From: Chondrosia reniformis
Taxonomy: Eukaryota > Porifera > Demospongiae > Chondrillida > Chondrillidae
Direction of reading: 5' to 3'
NCBI GenBank assembly: GCA_947172415.1
Contig: OX359193.1
Location: 1,668,501 to 1,732,500 of the forward strand
DNA length: 64,000 bases
Made by a program: the position numbers and the translations under genes. Positions within the stretch are counted from its first letter, which is position 1. Each line of letters begins with the position of its first letter. Shown piece after piece: positions 21,701-33,208 of this stretch. A model generated the notes under the pieces. The model saw only the letters and a program-made list of their open reading frames with translations. It was not told the origin of the DNA and ran no database searches.

Positions 21701-24700
21701 ATATACGTACGTAAGTAAATAAAAACAATCAAGTTTTTCTTATCATACCTTTCTCTACATTCTCTGTTCATAACAGCCAATAACTCTGGACAGCTCATTG
21801 GAGAAGGAAGACCACCTGCACACAGTAGTAGTACATGATTAAGCAATACAGTGTATGTAAAATTTATGGAATATTTAAGAAAGTGGACAGAGTGACTGAG
21901 TTAGTTTTGGTCTAGTAGTGCTCCACTTTATTGCATACTTGCACTCAGAGCTACATATGTACACATCACATGTAACATATGATACAGGTATGTAAGTTGT
22001 GGATGTACCATTCAATTCCCATGAGCGTAAGAGAGTTGAAACATCAACTGGAGAGTAGCTAAATGCCTCTTCAGACTGCTGCCACACTCCATTCCTCTTC
22101 ACCACTTTGGGCAGCTCACAGAGGAGGGAATCCATAAAAGTATCTATAGCAACAAAGAATTCAAAACTTACAAAGTGAGTACTTAGTTATAATAACAAGA
22201 CTCCAGTAAAACAAACCATTAGGAGGTGCTTCAGCCATTGACAGTCGAGTGTCTGGATTGACCATGTGACTAAGAAATGGACAGTGAATGGGGAGAGTCT
22301 GTATGACCCAGAGATCAAGGGATAGAACTTCTGAGTGAATGTCATCTCCTTCCGGAGGCAGAGCATAGAGGAGAATATCAGGGCCATCCTCAGCATCACC
22401 AGTAGTGGCTTTCCTGAGGCTATGAGCTGGACACATACATACAGACAGACAAGGGTCAAGCAGAACAAGCAAATTGTATTAATCACATTAGGTAAGTACA
22501 ATTTTACATGGCACTACATACGTACATACATCTAAGGTATTATATTACCTAAATATGCACAGTAATTGAACAAGTGTCTACACAATGTTACATTTACGTA
22601 CTTCATAACATACGTATGTGAACAGATACAAACTTGCCAGCTTATCTTAAATTACTTATACATGTCTGCTAAATATATATTAAACGTGACATACCAGAAA
22701 TGCAAATCTGCTATGTACATGAAGGATCTAAAATATTTTATCATTTATTGTAGTGTTTGAGGTATGTACTACTAATCATTATATATATGCTATGTCAGCA
22801 ACCTGAGGTTCTAGAAATAGTGAAAATGGAGTTAATTACTGCTATCATATGATGGTACTGGAATATATTATGGCCTGACCAGTCAATCACCTCACAACCA
22901 AATGACTTGAAGTCTCAACTTGGCTGAATGTGTCTGTGGTGCTTTTGATGTTTTTGTCATCTTGGATGACCGTGAGGTGATTACTGGTTACCATTAATAG
23001 GACTTTGGCCTCCCAACCAAGATCAGACTAGCTTTGGTCACTTGGTTAGTCAAGTGTCTCCCAGTGATTATACTGTATTTCTAGTCACTGAAGAAGACCC
23101 TTGGGGTCGAAATGTCTGACACTCAACAAGGACAACTGCTCATGCTCTAAAAGTTGAAAGATGATCTTTTCAAAAGATAAGTTAGACACAGTTAGAAGAA
23201 ATCTCCTTATTCTATATTTCTATTGTTCTAGCATTAGAAATACCACATATGGGAGTACATCTTCCCTATTATTCAATGAGTATGTGTGTTATGCAATAGC
23301 AGAGAGAGAAGGACTCAATTATGCAGAACTTGAAATCTCACTTTTGTCATTGAAACGACTGATTTCTTCCCTCCAGTTATTGTATGTTGTATTTGCTTTG
23401 AGTTTGCAAGTGTTAAGGAACTTTAATGAAATGAGCAACCCAAAGTCACCATTCCACTGTTTTAGCATCTGAAACACTTTGTTGGCATTAACACAGCATT
23501 TGTTGGGAAATGTTCTGCAAGTTAAGCTTAGAATAAATAACCTGATTTAGCACATCAGAAAGGGCAATGGTGAGGATTGGGAGGTAAGGGTGGAGATGAG
23601 GATGGGAGGTAGGGGTGGAGATGAGGATGGGAGGTAAGGGTGGAGATGAGGATGGGAGGTAGGGGTGGAGATGAGGATGGGAGGTAAGGGTGGAGATGAG
23701 GATGGGAGGTAAGGGTGGAGATGAGGATGGGAGGTAAGGGTGGAGATGAGGATGGGAGGTAAGGGTGGAGATGAGGATGGGAGGTAAGGGTGGAGATGAG
23801 GATGGGAGGTAAGGGTGGTGATGAGGATGGGAGGTAAGGGTGGAGATGAGGATGGGAGGTAGGGGTGGAGATGAGGATGGGAGGTAAGGGTGGAGATGAG
23901 GATGGGAGGTAAGGGTGGAGATGAGGATGGGAGGTAAGGGTGGTGATGAAGGCTTAAGAGGATACAGGATAAGCTTCTCTCCAGTAAATCTAAAAAGGGG
24001 TAGATCACTCCGAGCTACTATTTGCAGCACCTCCAACGAGCCAAGAGTGCATTGGGGATAACCCTTCAATTGATTCTGAATGCCCAGCCCCCACTTGTCC
24101 ATATGGAGACTACAGTCTGCTATCTCAACATCAGAGCTGGACACTGGGTGCTTCTCTTTTGTAACACCAACCTGTTTACCAAATAGAATACAGTGGAATC
24201 TCTTCAATTTGTGTCTACATATATACGTATATACGTACATACATTATAACTACCGCTTAGGTTATATAATTCAAATATTACTTATTACTTCTATACATGT
24301 ATAGCTAAATACGTAGCTGGATGTGGTTCTTTGATAATTTTATTCCATATAGATGACTGGGAGGTTATTTGTTGGGAGACCATAGTCCTATTTAATATAC
24401 AGTAACCAGTTCCAGTGGTTACATATTAGCACTTAATAGGGATGGTCTTGCCTGTTGCAGTATGGTCAGGTTTCCTCTCCACAGACAACTCTTCTCTAAT
24501 GACTTCCACTGCAGTCTCCCACAGAACACATCTGCCCTCAGCTCATCCGCCCACTCGTCAATTACAGACCTACAGCATGAGTATCGTAACAGAAACAGAT
24601 GTATTAGAGTAGAGATTGGATAAACGGTAAAGTAGGGTACATTAATCTACCAATAAAGGTGTGATCACTGCTGGACAACTACATATCTATACATATTTAA

Positions 24701-26904
24701 GCCCAATAATCCATACAATAAGCTTATACAAATGTACATATTCAACTGTACACTGCAGTGTAATACAATGTACAGTATGTACAGTATATAGTAAAGGATA
24801 TTTTTATATTTAGGAGACGCAAATACATACGTACATGTGAAATTAATAAATTACCAAATACGTATATGTATAGATTGATTTACGTACATGCCTTCTATAC
24901 AAGCAACCTTACAATCGGACAGTCCTTCAATCAGTAGCCTCATCTCAATCAGTAGCCTCACCTCAATCAGCAACCTCACCTCAATCAGTAGCCTCACCTC
25001 AATCAGTAGCCTCACCTCGTTTCCTTGTCTTGCACTACAATCTTGATGCTGCCGTGATGCCACTCCACAGCTCGCAGGAGAGCACCATACAGCGACATAC
25101 AATCTCTACACACATATGTACATACGTACGTATATGCAGTCCCACAGATAAATGCATGACATTGTTCATACAAATATAACTATAACATACATTTAATATG
25201 TACGTATGCATGTGTGAATAATCTAACACACCATTTTTCAACATGTTCCATCCTGTTAAAGGCCTATAGGGAACTAAACCTAGTGACAGCTCTGGATGAG
25301 GATACAAAAGTTTTCTTCTTCTACTTCTTCTCCACTGGGCCAGACAGTTTCGTACGTATTTCTGGGAATTGCACCCTTTATCAGTGGCCCTGGGAGTCTT
25401 TGTCTTCTTCTTGATCTTTTGTGAACCTTTCCATGTACGTATGGCAAGGATTCACAGAAGATCAAGATAAAGAAAAAGACAATGACTCCCAGGATCACTG
25501 ATGAAGGGTGGAATTCCCAGAAACAGCTGTCTGACCCAGTGGAAAAGAAGATGAAAGAAAGGAAAAGAAGAAAGAAAAGACTCCTGTATCTTCATCCAAA
25601 GCTCTCTTCAGGTTTAGTTCCCCTATAGGCTTTTTTACAGAATAGGCATAGCATGTAGGAAAATGGTGTATCAGATTTTTTCATGTATATGTGCATGATG
25701 TTATAAGCTGAGATATTCATGTGTCTGTTGCTTACTTTATACAAACACTGAATGTCCTCGGAATGATCCAAATTACTTCAATTCTAAACATGACTAATGT
25801 ATCAAAGGAAGTTGAATACATTACGATTGTGTCATATTATATAACATGAAACATATTTAATTACTATGCATATACATGTACATACATGATGAAGATTGGT
25901 ATTCTATCCTGACGATATATTAAGTATTTCATATATGTACATAAATAAAGAGAAAAGGGGAATTACATACATAATTGCAGAAGCCATGTGCAAAAGGTTA
26001 TAATATGTCTACAACAAACTAGAAAAGCGACCACACTCTTCTCTGGCTCGTAGGACCAAAGTCCTATTAATATGGGATTGCATAATAATTTTCAGTGATT
26101 ATTTCATTAATAAAGAAATATCATTACAAACACGTCAGTAACTAGGGCTAATTTAGCTTGACATAATATGTAAAGACATACAGCAAATCATATACATAAT
26201 ATGTACAGCAAATGTATTCATATTTGAGATATTGCGTCTCTAGATACTCAAGAGACTAAAGATGAACCATCCAAATGTAAGTTTGGTGCAGTTAGAAGAA
26301 ATCCCTATCATCTAGATGTAGTCACATTTATCTATCTATGTCCGTGGCCTCACTTGAGTGTTCAATTGGAAAGGAGTCCAGGAGGTTGTTGAATTGGCCT
26401 ACACACTCCTCCCAAGTTGTCTTAGGGGGCGTGGCACCATCCTTTCTTGACTTGACTGAAATACCATCCAGAAGATCATCAAATAGCAAGTGTAAATCAC
26501 TCCCTTCTGTACAATACTTTTCTCGAAAAGATTCCTTTAATTTGGAGAGTAAGAAACTAGGTAATATCAAGCACATAGCCCAGATGGTTTGAGAATACTA
26601 ACATTTATATCTGAGGAAGTTGTTCCAATGAAAGGTCCATTCCACCTTGCTGCTTTTGAAGGTAAGAAAGACAAGAACGCATTTGGGACGATATCCTTAA
26701 TTTGGGTTTTGAGCGAGTTAACGTTGCTCTGAAGGAAACTGAGCTCTTCTTGATCTAAAAATAAGTACAAATGTACACCGTATAAGTAAAAACACGAGTT
26801 GTTATTGAAACAGAAGCATCCTTACTTTCCACCTGAAAAGGAGAAAGACAAACGTAACCTGCAACAAACATGGTTTGAGCTGTCACTCCTTTCCCGCCAA
26901 ACAT
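18702..26904 (-). CDS. MTBP: MTBP (Mdm2-binding protein homologue; Treslin partner)
   Basis: In vertebrates MTBP binds Treslin/TICRR and is needed for replication origin firing. Seventeen exons with matching phases: 26826-26904, 26603-26754, 26354-26534, 25016-25103, 24452-24569, 23542-24171, 23342-23468, 22217-22426, 22009-22143, 21749-21815, 21187-21355, 20712-20754, 20555-20618, 19351-20347, 19169-19282, 19020-19085, 18702-18758; about 1098 residues. Key matches to human MTBP: LWRGNLTI; an ADILPHFNRDGTPLESL block like human LLKYFTSDGLPIGDL; STYHGVNYC (human SVCHYHGIEYC); and the C-terminus DLTSSKNLGEEM...AKQVIDFELKK (human DLKTSRGLFEEM...VQVIDWVLEK). Oddities: two coding minisatellites (23571-23950 and 19363-19856) and a GC-AG intron after 24452. 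A second in-frame Met at 26871 could be the true start. A short N-terminal exon between 25104 and 26353 may have been missed. Confidence 0.9.
18786..19000. repeat. About 30-bp minisatellite in the last MTBP intron
   Basis: Units of AGAATGTACAGCTTGTTCTA plus CGTACTTATT, with a variant carrying ACCAGTAC, six to seven copies. It ends about 20 bp before the donor of MTBP exon 19020-19085. Confidence 0.9.
19363..19856 (-). repeat. Coding 63-bp minisatellite in MTBP (21-residue repeat)
   Basis: Eight 63-bp copies inside the large MTBP exon 19351-20347 encode a repeat of KRSESTCNTVPAQPMLQGSG-T. The copy nearest 19830 lacks several bases in a multiple of three. Another frame is also free of stops (ALRDQKVLVTQYQ...). 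The repeat is low-complexity, Ser/Thr/Pro-rich and probably disordered. Confidence 0.92.
20956..21127. mobile_element. hAT-like MITE (CAGGGTTTCATT ends)
   Basis: 172-bp element in an MTBP intron. It opens CAGGGTTTCATTAGGGGG and closes with AAATGAAACCCTG. Flanking 8-mers do not match cleanly, so the target duplication is unclear or decayed. Confidence 0.6.
22990..23230 (+). mobile_element. Penelope-type terminal repeat fragment
   Basis: Contains GTCACTTGGTTAGTCAAGTG, then the hairpin CTGAAGAAGACCCTTGGGGT-CGAAATGTCTGAC (about 23085-23125), then TTTTCAAAAGATAAGTTAGA. The same order recurs on the reverse strand at 61500-61690. It is non-coding and lies in an MTBP intron. Confidence 0.55.
23571..23950 (-). 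repeat. Coding 25-bp minisatellite in MTBP, all frames open
   Basis: About 15 copies of a 25-bp unit (on the gene strand CTCATCTCCACCCTTACCTC + CCATC). It lies within the exon 23542-24171 model. The upstream side reads MDKWGLG...LYPLKPS. The downstream side reads LTIALSDVLNQ and splices in phase 0 to MLKQWNGDFGLLISL. Both sides are in the same uninterrupted frame. As 25 is not divisible by 3, the protein repeat is 25 residues (SPPLPPILISTLTSHPHLHP + YLPSS) per 75 bp. Confidence 0.85.
24928..25018. repeat. 18-bp minisatellite of splice-donor-like units
   Basis: On the MTBP strand the donor of exon 25016-25103 reads CGAG|GTGAGGCTACTGATT and is followed by four or five more 18-bp GAGGTGAGGCTACTGATT units, each with a near-consensus 5' splice site. 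Confidence 0.85.
25259..25640. mobile_element. Large foldback element
   Basis: Left arm CCTATAGGGAACTAAACCTA with a following TCTGGATGAGGATACA is the inverse of right arm TGTATCTTCATCCAAAGCTC...AGGTTTAGTTCCCCTATAGG. The centre (AAGATCAAGAARAAGACAA / inverse) is itself palindromic, so the whole roughly 380 bp can fold on itself. It lies in an MTBP intron and is non-coding. Half copies lie at 8930-9110 and 53100-53240. Confidence 0.75.
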
Positions 26905-26957
26905 CACGTGACCTCATAGCCTGGGGACAGAACCCTATATAAATACATAACTGACCA
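26871..26957. promoter_or_regulatory. Bidirectional promoter MTBP / TMEM272-like with E2F-type and CACGTG sites
   Basis: Start codons of the two divergent genes are 53-86 bp apart. TTTCCCGCCAAA (26890-26901) is an ideal E2F site and CACGTG (26905-26910) an E-box. E2F control would suit MTBP, a replication factor. The E2F site lies inside the reading frame if the upstream MTBP ATG is used, which favours the downstream Met (26871). Function is inferred from motifs alone. Confidence 0.65.
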
Positions 26958-29900
26958 TGAGTATCGAACCACGGTATCAATATTCGTACGGATCGGCCAT
27001 GACCAGTGAAGAGAAGAGTGAGTATAGCTACTGAATCTAGCCAACAGTAGTCAAATGTATGTATAGCTGATAAAGAGATATACGAAGATGGCCACCCTTG
27101 AATGGCATAATAGGATATTGATTGTACAGAACTAAGTGATTTAGTATTTTACTGAATATCTTTGTTTTCAATGATAGGTCCGCCACCATATGATGAAGTA
27201 GCTAACGGTGAGCTAGTAGAGATTAACTTGTTTAATTTTCCCATTCAATGTGCATGCCTTGTTGTCCAATGGAATTAGTAGTTAAGATCCGTACATTTGG
27301 TAGGTATAAGAATCGCGCGAACCAACAGATCGTTTTAGATATTACACTATGACATAGTAAAATTAAGTGTGTATTCAATTCATCATTCCTTTGTGATGTA
27401 TCGGGTTCCATTTCGTTGGCACTGCACGGTAAATTGGCTGGCTGGACGCGAATGCACATGTGACTGGCAACGCATGGCTGCTTCTCGTAGGTATCGCTGT
27501 ATTGGGCAGTACAAATCGACGTTGTTAGTACACTGTGGAATTCTAACGTTTGAACCATTTCTATAGAGTAAAATTAGTATAGCATTTTCCTTTAACATTT
27601 TGAGTATTGAAGTTAATATTGATAGTTAGATTACTTTTTAGATAGCTTGCTGGAATAACTCTATTGTTATGGATTCTGTATGGAGACTCCTATTCTGTTA
27701 ATAGCTGTGTATAATGTCTTCAAATAAGTCAATAAACATAGGTTACTAAGATTGTGACTAAACTCAATTTTTAAAATAGAAACAATAATATTCACTGCAC
27801 CTAATGTAATATGCGATGGATGTACTCCTCAATTCTGAGGAGGAAGGTTGTGACGAGTGTAATATGGTTGCAGTCTATTGTGTAGTTGATACTTGCACCA
27901 TTAAATTCCATACAAAGTTCCAGAGATAGTGCTGTAGTATTTGACCGTGCTATATATGACAGGGGAGCCTGTGTTACATTGTACATTGCATACTGCCAAA
28001 ACTCTAGATTTTTTTGCAATATGTGACTTGCAATACATTTCATGTGTGTATTGATGTAAGAAGCAGTGTTAATCAGGTGTTATCTTACTATAATACAAGG
28101 TGCCTTGTCAAGAGATGTTGTTGGGTAACTGTCAGCCTGTCTGCCGTTTATGAGTCCTGTGATTTTAGTGTACGAGCTTGTAGCATTATGAAAACATGAT
28201 GATGCTGAAACATTGATCTTGTGGCAAAAATGATCTATGAGAGTCTGCCCTTTTGTGTGGGAGCAAGTGGTGCTGGGTATGTGACCAATGAGATCTAATG
28301 GGAGGGACTCTGTACATACCATCCTGGTATATCAGTTGTGTGTGTTATTGTTATAACCTATTTCTATGCATTGTATAGGATTTAGTGCATTTGTAATGAT
28401 GCATTTTTAACAACATAATTGCACCCTTGTCTCTCGATCAGATAAAATGTATTAGATGGCATATCTGTTTTCTATCCTATTCATTCCTGGTAACTCTAAA
28501 CTCCAATTCCATGTACCTCTCCATTGAGACAATATGAGAGCTGTAGTCATCAGCTAAGCTTCATAGAAAGTATGCTGTGCAGTTCTCAACTAATTAGACC
28601 ATCTGATTGTCAGATACAACAAGTGTGAATACCTAGCTACCTCCTAATACCTTATACGGAGATTTGACTGTAGTGATGTGTTCCGGGGATAGATAGGTGA
28701 GCATCACATTCCACTTTCAATCTGGTCTCAGTTGACCAGGGTCTGAGTGTCTCCTTAAGATTGTGAAGAATGCTTAAAAAGGTCAAAACATGGGGAAGTT
28801 TATTGTTCAAACATAATAAGTCTATGTATATACTACATAACAATCTTCATACAGGACATTTTTTTAAATTTAGTAACTTTTAATGGCTTTTATGTTAAGT
28901 GTGTACATAGTAGTATATAGCCACATTAACAGTTAGTGACTTTTCAGGATTTACAGGTGCATACCAGAAAGTTGACCAGTTGTTAAGGATATAATTTAGG
29001 TAAAGTAGCTGTTTATTGGTAGAGCTGAACAGTGGGAGCAAAACAATTACTTAGGAATGTGAGACCATACCTGTCTGTTGTTATCACTATGTTGGAAGGA
29101 TTGTGAATAACATTTAAACACATCTTGAGGATATGTTCTGTATTGTTAGTTTACCATGAGAATGCTACACTTTATACACAATAAAGCAAGTCTTACAGCT
29201 TCCATTACATGTTGATAAATAATGAAATGGCTCTTTATCATCCTGCTTTATAGTGCAGGCCTTACTGGGATAGTCAATTAGATAATATAATTTGATGTAG
29301 CACCAAGGGGAACGTGGATATAGCTATACAGCTATAGTTCAGTAATAGAGCATTAGTACCTCAACCAATGAATGGCCCTATAGGTTTGATATATTAGTGA
29401 CTGCTCCCTTCACTGTAATTGAATACTAAATAGTTGTGGTGTGTTATCATAGTGATTATGCATAGGTATGTGATGATTTGTAAGTGGAACTCATGTTTGA
29501 GTACTAAGTGGGGAATTTTGCACATGTTGTAACTCTTTTCCATCAGTCAATCAGTCAATCTGGCTCCATTCCTCCAACAGATATAGTATGCAGCTTATAT
29601 GTATAATAAGATGTATATACGTACATATACCATTATAAAGAAGAAACTTAAAAGTCTACTATACTTGCTGCTTGTGGATTTTTAGCATAATTTTCTTCTT
29701 GGTCGGGAACCAAAACCCAGCAACCTTTGTGTTTTTTCTTTTTTCCCTTTTCATGATTATCACTTGATTATCCATACGTACTTACATGTACACATACACA
29801 CATATATATCAATAGTAGTTCTTAGAGTGTGTTTGACTGTGTCTTTCGCTATGTCTCCATCCATGTAGCCACAAGACACAGGGAGCCTCCGTTAGTTGAA

Positions 29901-31527
29901 GACGACTGCTGCATTAGGGTAGTCAAGAGATATGTTGCCTTTAGCTGCTTCAGATTCATCCTTCGTCGGTTGGGTAGGATCCAGCCCACACAGGACCATG
30001 AACTTGATTATGAACATCATTTACCATTCACTAAAGAAAGAATTCGACGAGCAAGTGTTATTCAAATGGACAATAGTAGAGTCAGACTATACAGATGCTG
30101 TCTTTTGTGTAGGTTCCGAATAAATTCCAGTCTTAGCCATAAAGCTTTTTAATATATTGGTATAAAAGGATGGCATGATTGAAGAATCTTCATGACAAAC
30201 ATAATGTCATTATATGTTGCTCAACAGCCAAATGTTGGAGGCTTAAACTAGCTGTCCTGAGTTTAATTCCATTTATTGCTTTTTCATATTTGAGTCTGAG
30301 TACATAACTAGAACCAAAAGAGTGAGAGAGAAACTTAAAAATGAAAGGAATATTAAAAAATAAGAGAAAGAGTCTGAGTATTCCTGCTGTGATTGTCACT
30401 GTCATGTGCACATAGATGAAGGAGTTTGCTCCTAGCTTATGTATGTAGCCATCTTAAGCTCACCCATTGATATTTGTATTTAAAGTCAATTTGTAATTTG
30501 CTAAATTTAACTCTATGTGTCTAGAACTGTATGTGTGTACTGTGTGTATATGTATAGCATGGATATATTATGACGTACATTCCTCTGTAGTAATGTTAAT
30601 AGTTTGGCTTTTCTTGGCTTACGGAGTTGGCATTGGCATGACACTAACTGGTGAGTTGAAATGTCTGTAACCACTTGCTGATGCACTGAATTAGAAATAC
30701 GTAGTACAGTTTCTATTGTGAATTGTACATACATACAAGTGTACTGTAATGTGAATAATCACTTGGAATGATTGTGCTAAACTAGTCAAGGACCAAAGTC
30801 TTATCTTGGTTGTGAGTGGTAAGAATACCCAATGGCTATTGGCTATTGGCAGTTCATCATAGTCTTTGTACAGGTTTTCTGTATTATATTCTGTCAACAA
30901 ATTATCTTAGAAGAAAACATCAGTTACACTGCTAAGTGTGTGTATTTAATGTGTGTGTAGGTATATACTGTAGAGTTATCTTCTATTTATTTGTACTTTA
31001 CAGGTGTTTTTCAAACGGGTAACCAATGTCTCTTCAACAGCCAATATATTGTAATATACTTGATTGTTGCTGGAGTCGCTACGCTGATTTGGCTAATGAT
31101 GAGATTCTGCTTGTGTACGTGCCAAGTCTGTGTTAGCTGTTACCGTGACAACATTCCTGGAACCTGCTGTGCCTTTACAGTGTGTGGATTTGAACTGCTA
31201 TCTTGTGTATTTGTTCTTTTTCTAATTGTTTGGATGGCCGCTGGAATCTACTTTATCCTGGCAGTTGACCCTCAACCCGACAGACAGGACCCTCTCAGCC
31301 CTAATTACTGCAGTGATACGGTCTACATTCCAGCCGTCACGTTTCTTGTTGCCCAAATGGTACTAATTCCTTGCTCATTCATAACCTGTAGTACCATCTG
31401 CTGTGGTGCTAAGGTCTGTTGCTGCGTTGAAGATCCTGAAGACGAGTTGCCCCCTCCGAGGAGGAAGCAAAAAGATGATGTTGAAGTGGCAGCTCCAGAA
31501 CCAAGTGAAGAACCAGCTGAAACTTGA
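26957..31527 (+). CDS. TMEM272-like four-transmembrane protein
   Basis: Five exons in consistent phase: 26957-27017, 27178-27207, 29869-29973, 30591-30650, 31004-31527; 259 residues. The cytosolic N-terminus carries a PPPY motif (SPPPYDEVAN), a WW-domain/Nedd4-type ligand, and a Cys-containing basic region. Four hydrophobic segments follow: RRLVMLIVWLFLAYGVGIG; YIVIYLIVAGVATLIWLM; CVFVLFLIVWMAAGIYFIL; and a fourth after SPNYCSDTVYIP. The PNYC-D-x-x-Y signature and the loop cysteines match TMEM272-like proteins, whose function is poorly known. The tail is acidic/proline-rich (CCCVEDPEDELPPPRRKQ). A 2.66-kb intron (27208-29868) is the longest. A decayed copy of the last exon's end lies at 41729-42000. 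Confidence 0.82.
27208..29868. other. Long intron, nothing coding recognised
   Basis: Intron 2 of the TMEM272-like gene. Only short, unsupported ORFs occur on both strands, and no inverted-end element or tandem array was found by eye. Confidence 0.55.
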
Positions 31528-31837
31528 GTGGAACTGCTCATACAAGATTTTTTTCAGTATTAGTAAAGCATTAGTTGCATAATTGTAGAGTTTGTACCAT
31601 TTGTAAACATTACATACATAGATGAAGTGTTTTTTCTATGATTTCAGTTTCAATTATAAAATTAAACTTCCTGTAACTTCTCTCATTTTAATATTATGTA
31701 CGTATGTTTGGAGAGTATAGCAGTGTTCCATACTGTATATGTACAGTACATCCATATGTGCACATCCATGCATATACATAATTTTGACTATTATATAATT
31801 AAATCGCAAAAATACGCAAGTACGTACATAATAGTAT

Positions 31838-33197
31838 ATACTTGTCCTGGACAGAGACATCACATTAGGGGAAAAAATCAACCTACCATCAAGAGTCATA
31901 ATTGAAATGATAGAAAAAGTTCTTTCAACGACCTACTTCCAACTAGGGACAAACTTTTATGAACAGACAGAAGGTGCAGCAATGGGTTCCCCCTCTCCCC
32001 AGTTCTAGCCAACCTACATGGAATTTTTTGAGGAAATGGCCATTGATACAGCACACACAAGCCAACACTCTGGATAAGACGACACTTTTGTTATTTGGAC
32101 ACATGGTGACAGTGAACTACAAGCCTTCCTTGGACACCTCAATTCACTGAGAGAATCCATACAGTTCACCATGGAAGAGGAGGAACAAGGACAGCTACCA
32201 TTCTTGGATGTCCTCGTCAAGAGGAAAGGAAACAACCTAACCACAAGTGTCTACAGGAAACCGACCTCCACTGACGGCCATCTCAATTACCAGTCTAACC
32301 ACCACCCAGCCATCAAACTCGGGACAATCACCTGTCTAAAGAAGAGAACACACAACATATTTTCACAAGAGAATCTACAGGAGGAACTACAACATTTACA
32401 GAGTGTCTTCGAAAAAAATGGCTACCCTAGGACCATCATCCAGAGGGTTCTGAGGAAACAGAAAAGCACACAAGCAGACCCAAGTAAAGAGGGTAAGAAG
32501 ATTCTGAGCCTACCATACATCAGAGGCCTCAGTGAGAATCTACAAAGAACCTGCAGACCCCTGGGCTTCATAGTAGTACACAAGTCCAACAGCACACTCA
32601 GGTCCATCCTAATGAAGGTCAAGACACCAATCAGCAGAGACCAAGCCAAGGGAGTCATTTACAGGATCCCATGTGAATGTGGCCAAGAGTACATCGGAGA
32701 AACATCAAAAAGTATTTATGAAAGAATAGCTGAACATAGAAGATCAGTCAGGAGAGGCGACACAAACAACTCAATAGCTGTACATGTTCAAACTCACAAA
32801 CATGTATATACATACTATTATGAAAGACCATATCATCAAATGGGAAAATGCTGAGGTACTCCAGAGAGAACAACACAAGACAAGAAGAAAGATCAAAGAA
32901 GCTATGTACATCCAAACCAGCAGATGCATGAACATGGAACAAGGCATGTCACTTGACCCCATCTGGAATGACATCATACCTTCAATTAACACTAACAATT
33001 GATTTTTCATTTTGACAAGACTTTTTATTCTACTTTAATTATTTTTATCTTATTCAATTTTTCAACTCCTGTCACCTTTCCTCTATTTAAAACCAACTCT
33101 GTAATCCTATTCCTCATTACTGCTGATGAAGACCTACGGATCGAAACGTTCAATCTAGCTCAATTTTGTTGCCGATAGCTCCAATAAACTTATCTTT
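31838..33197 (+). mobile_element. Penelope-like retroelement (RT + GIY-YIG), 5'-truncated, broken
   Basis: Fossil copy of about 1.36 kb. It retains the C-terminal part of a Penelope-type reverse transcriptase (GAAMGSP-like box, LPFLDVLV...YRKPTSTDGHLN) and a GIY-YIG endonuclease domain (KGVIYRIPCECGQEYIGE, IYERIAEHRRSVRRGD). Its 3' region carries a hammerhead-like hairpin at about 33119-33160. CATAATAGTAT flanks it at 31827-31837 and 33198-33208 as an 11-bp target duplication. A duplicate of the surrounding DNA at 42 kb lacks the element. The copy is incomplete at the 5' end and carries a few breaks. Confidence 0.85.
33119..33160 (+). ncRNA. Hammerhead-ribozyme-like hairpin at the Penelope 3' end
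   Basis: CTGCTGATGAAGACCTACGG then ATCGAAACGTTCAATC. The CTGATGA and GAAAC boxes match the hammerhead core, with a short helix between them. Compared with the canonical core there is one extra A before stem II, so catalytic activity is uncertain. Hammerhead ribozymes are known in Penelope-like elements. Confidence 0.45.
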
Positions 33198-33208
33198 CAT
33201 AATAGTAT

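Noticed and set aside
22860-22990. Possible MITE (GTCAATCACCTCA / TGAGGTGATTACTGG inverse arms)
   Set aside because: The arms are short and diverged and no target duplication was seen; not enough to call separately from the neighbouring Penelope-type repeat.
30190-30411. Hydrophobic reverse-strand ORF resembling a membrane peptide
   Set aside because: AT-rich chance frame inside an intron of the TMEM272-like gene; no splice or codon support.
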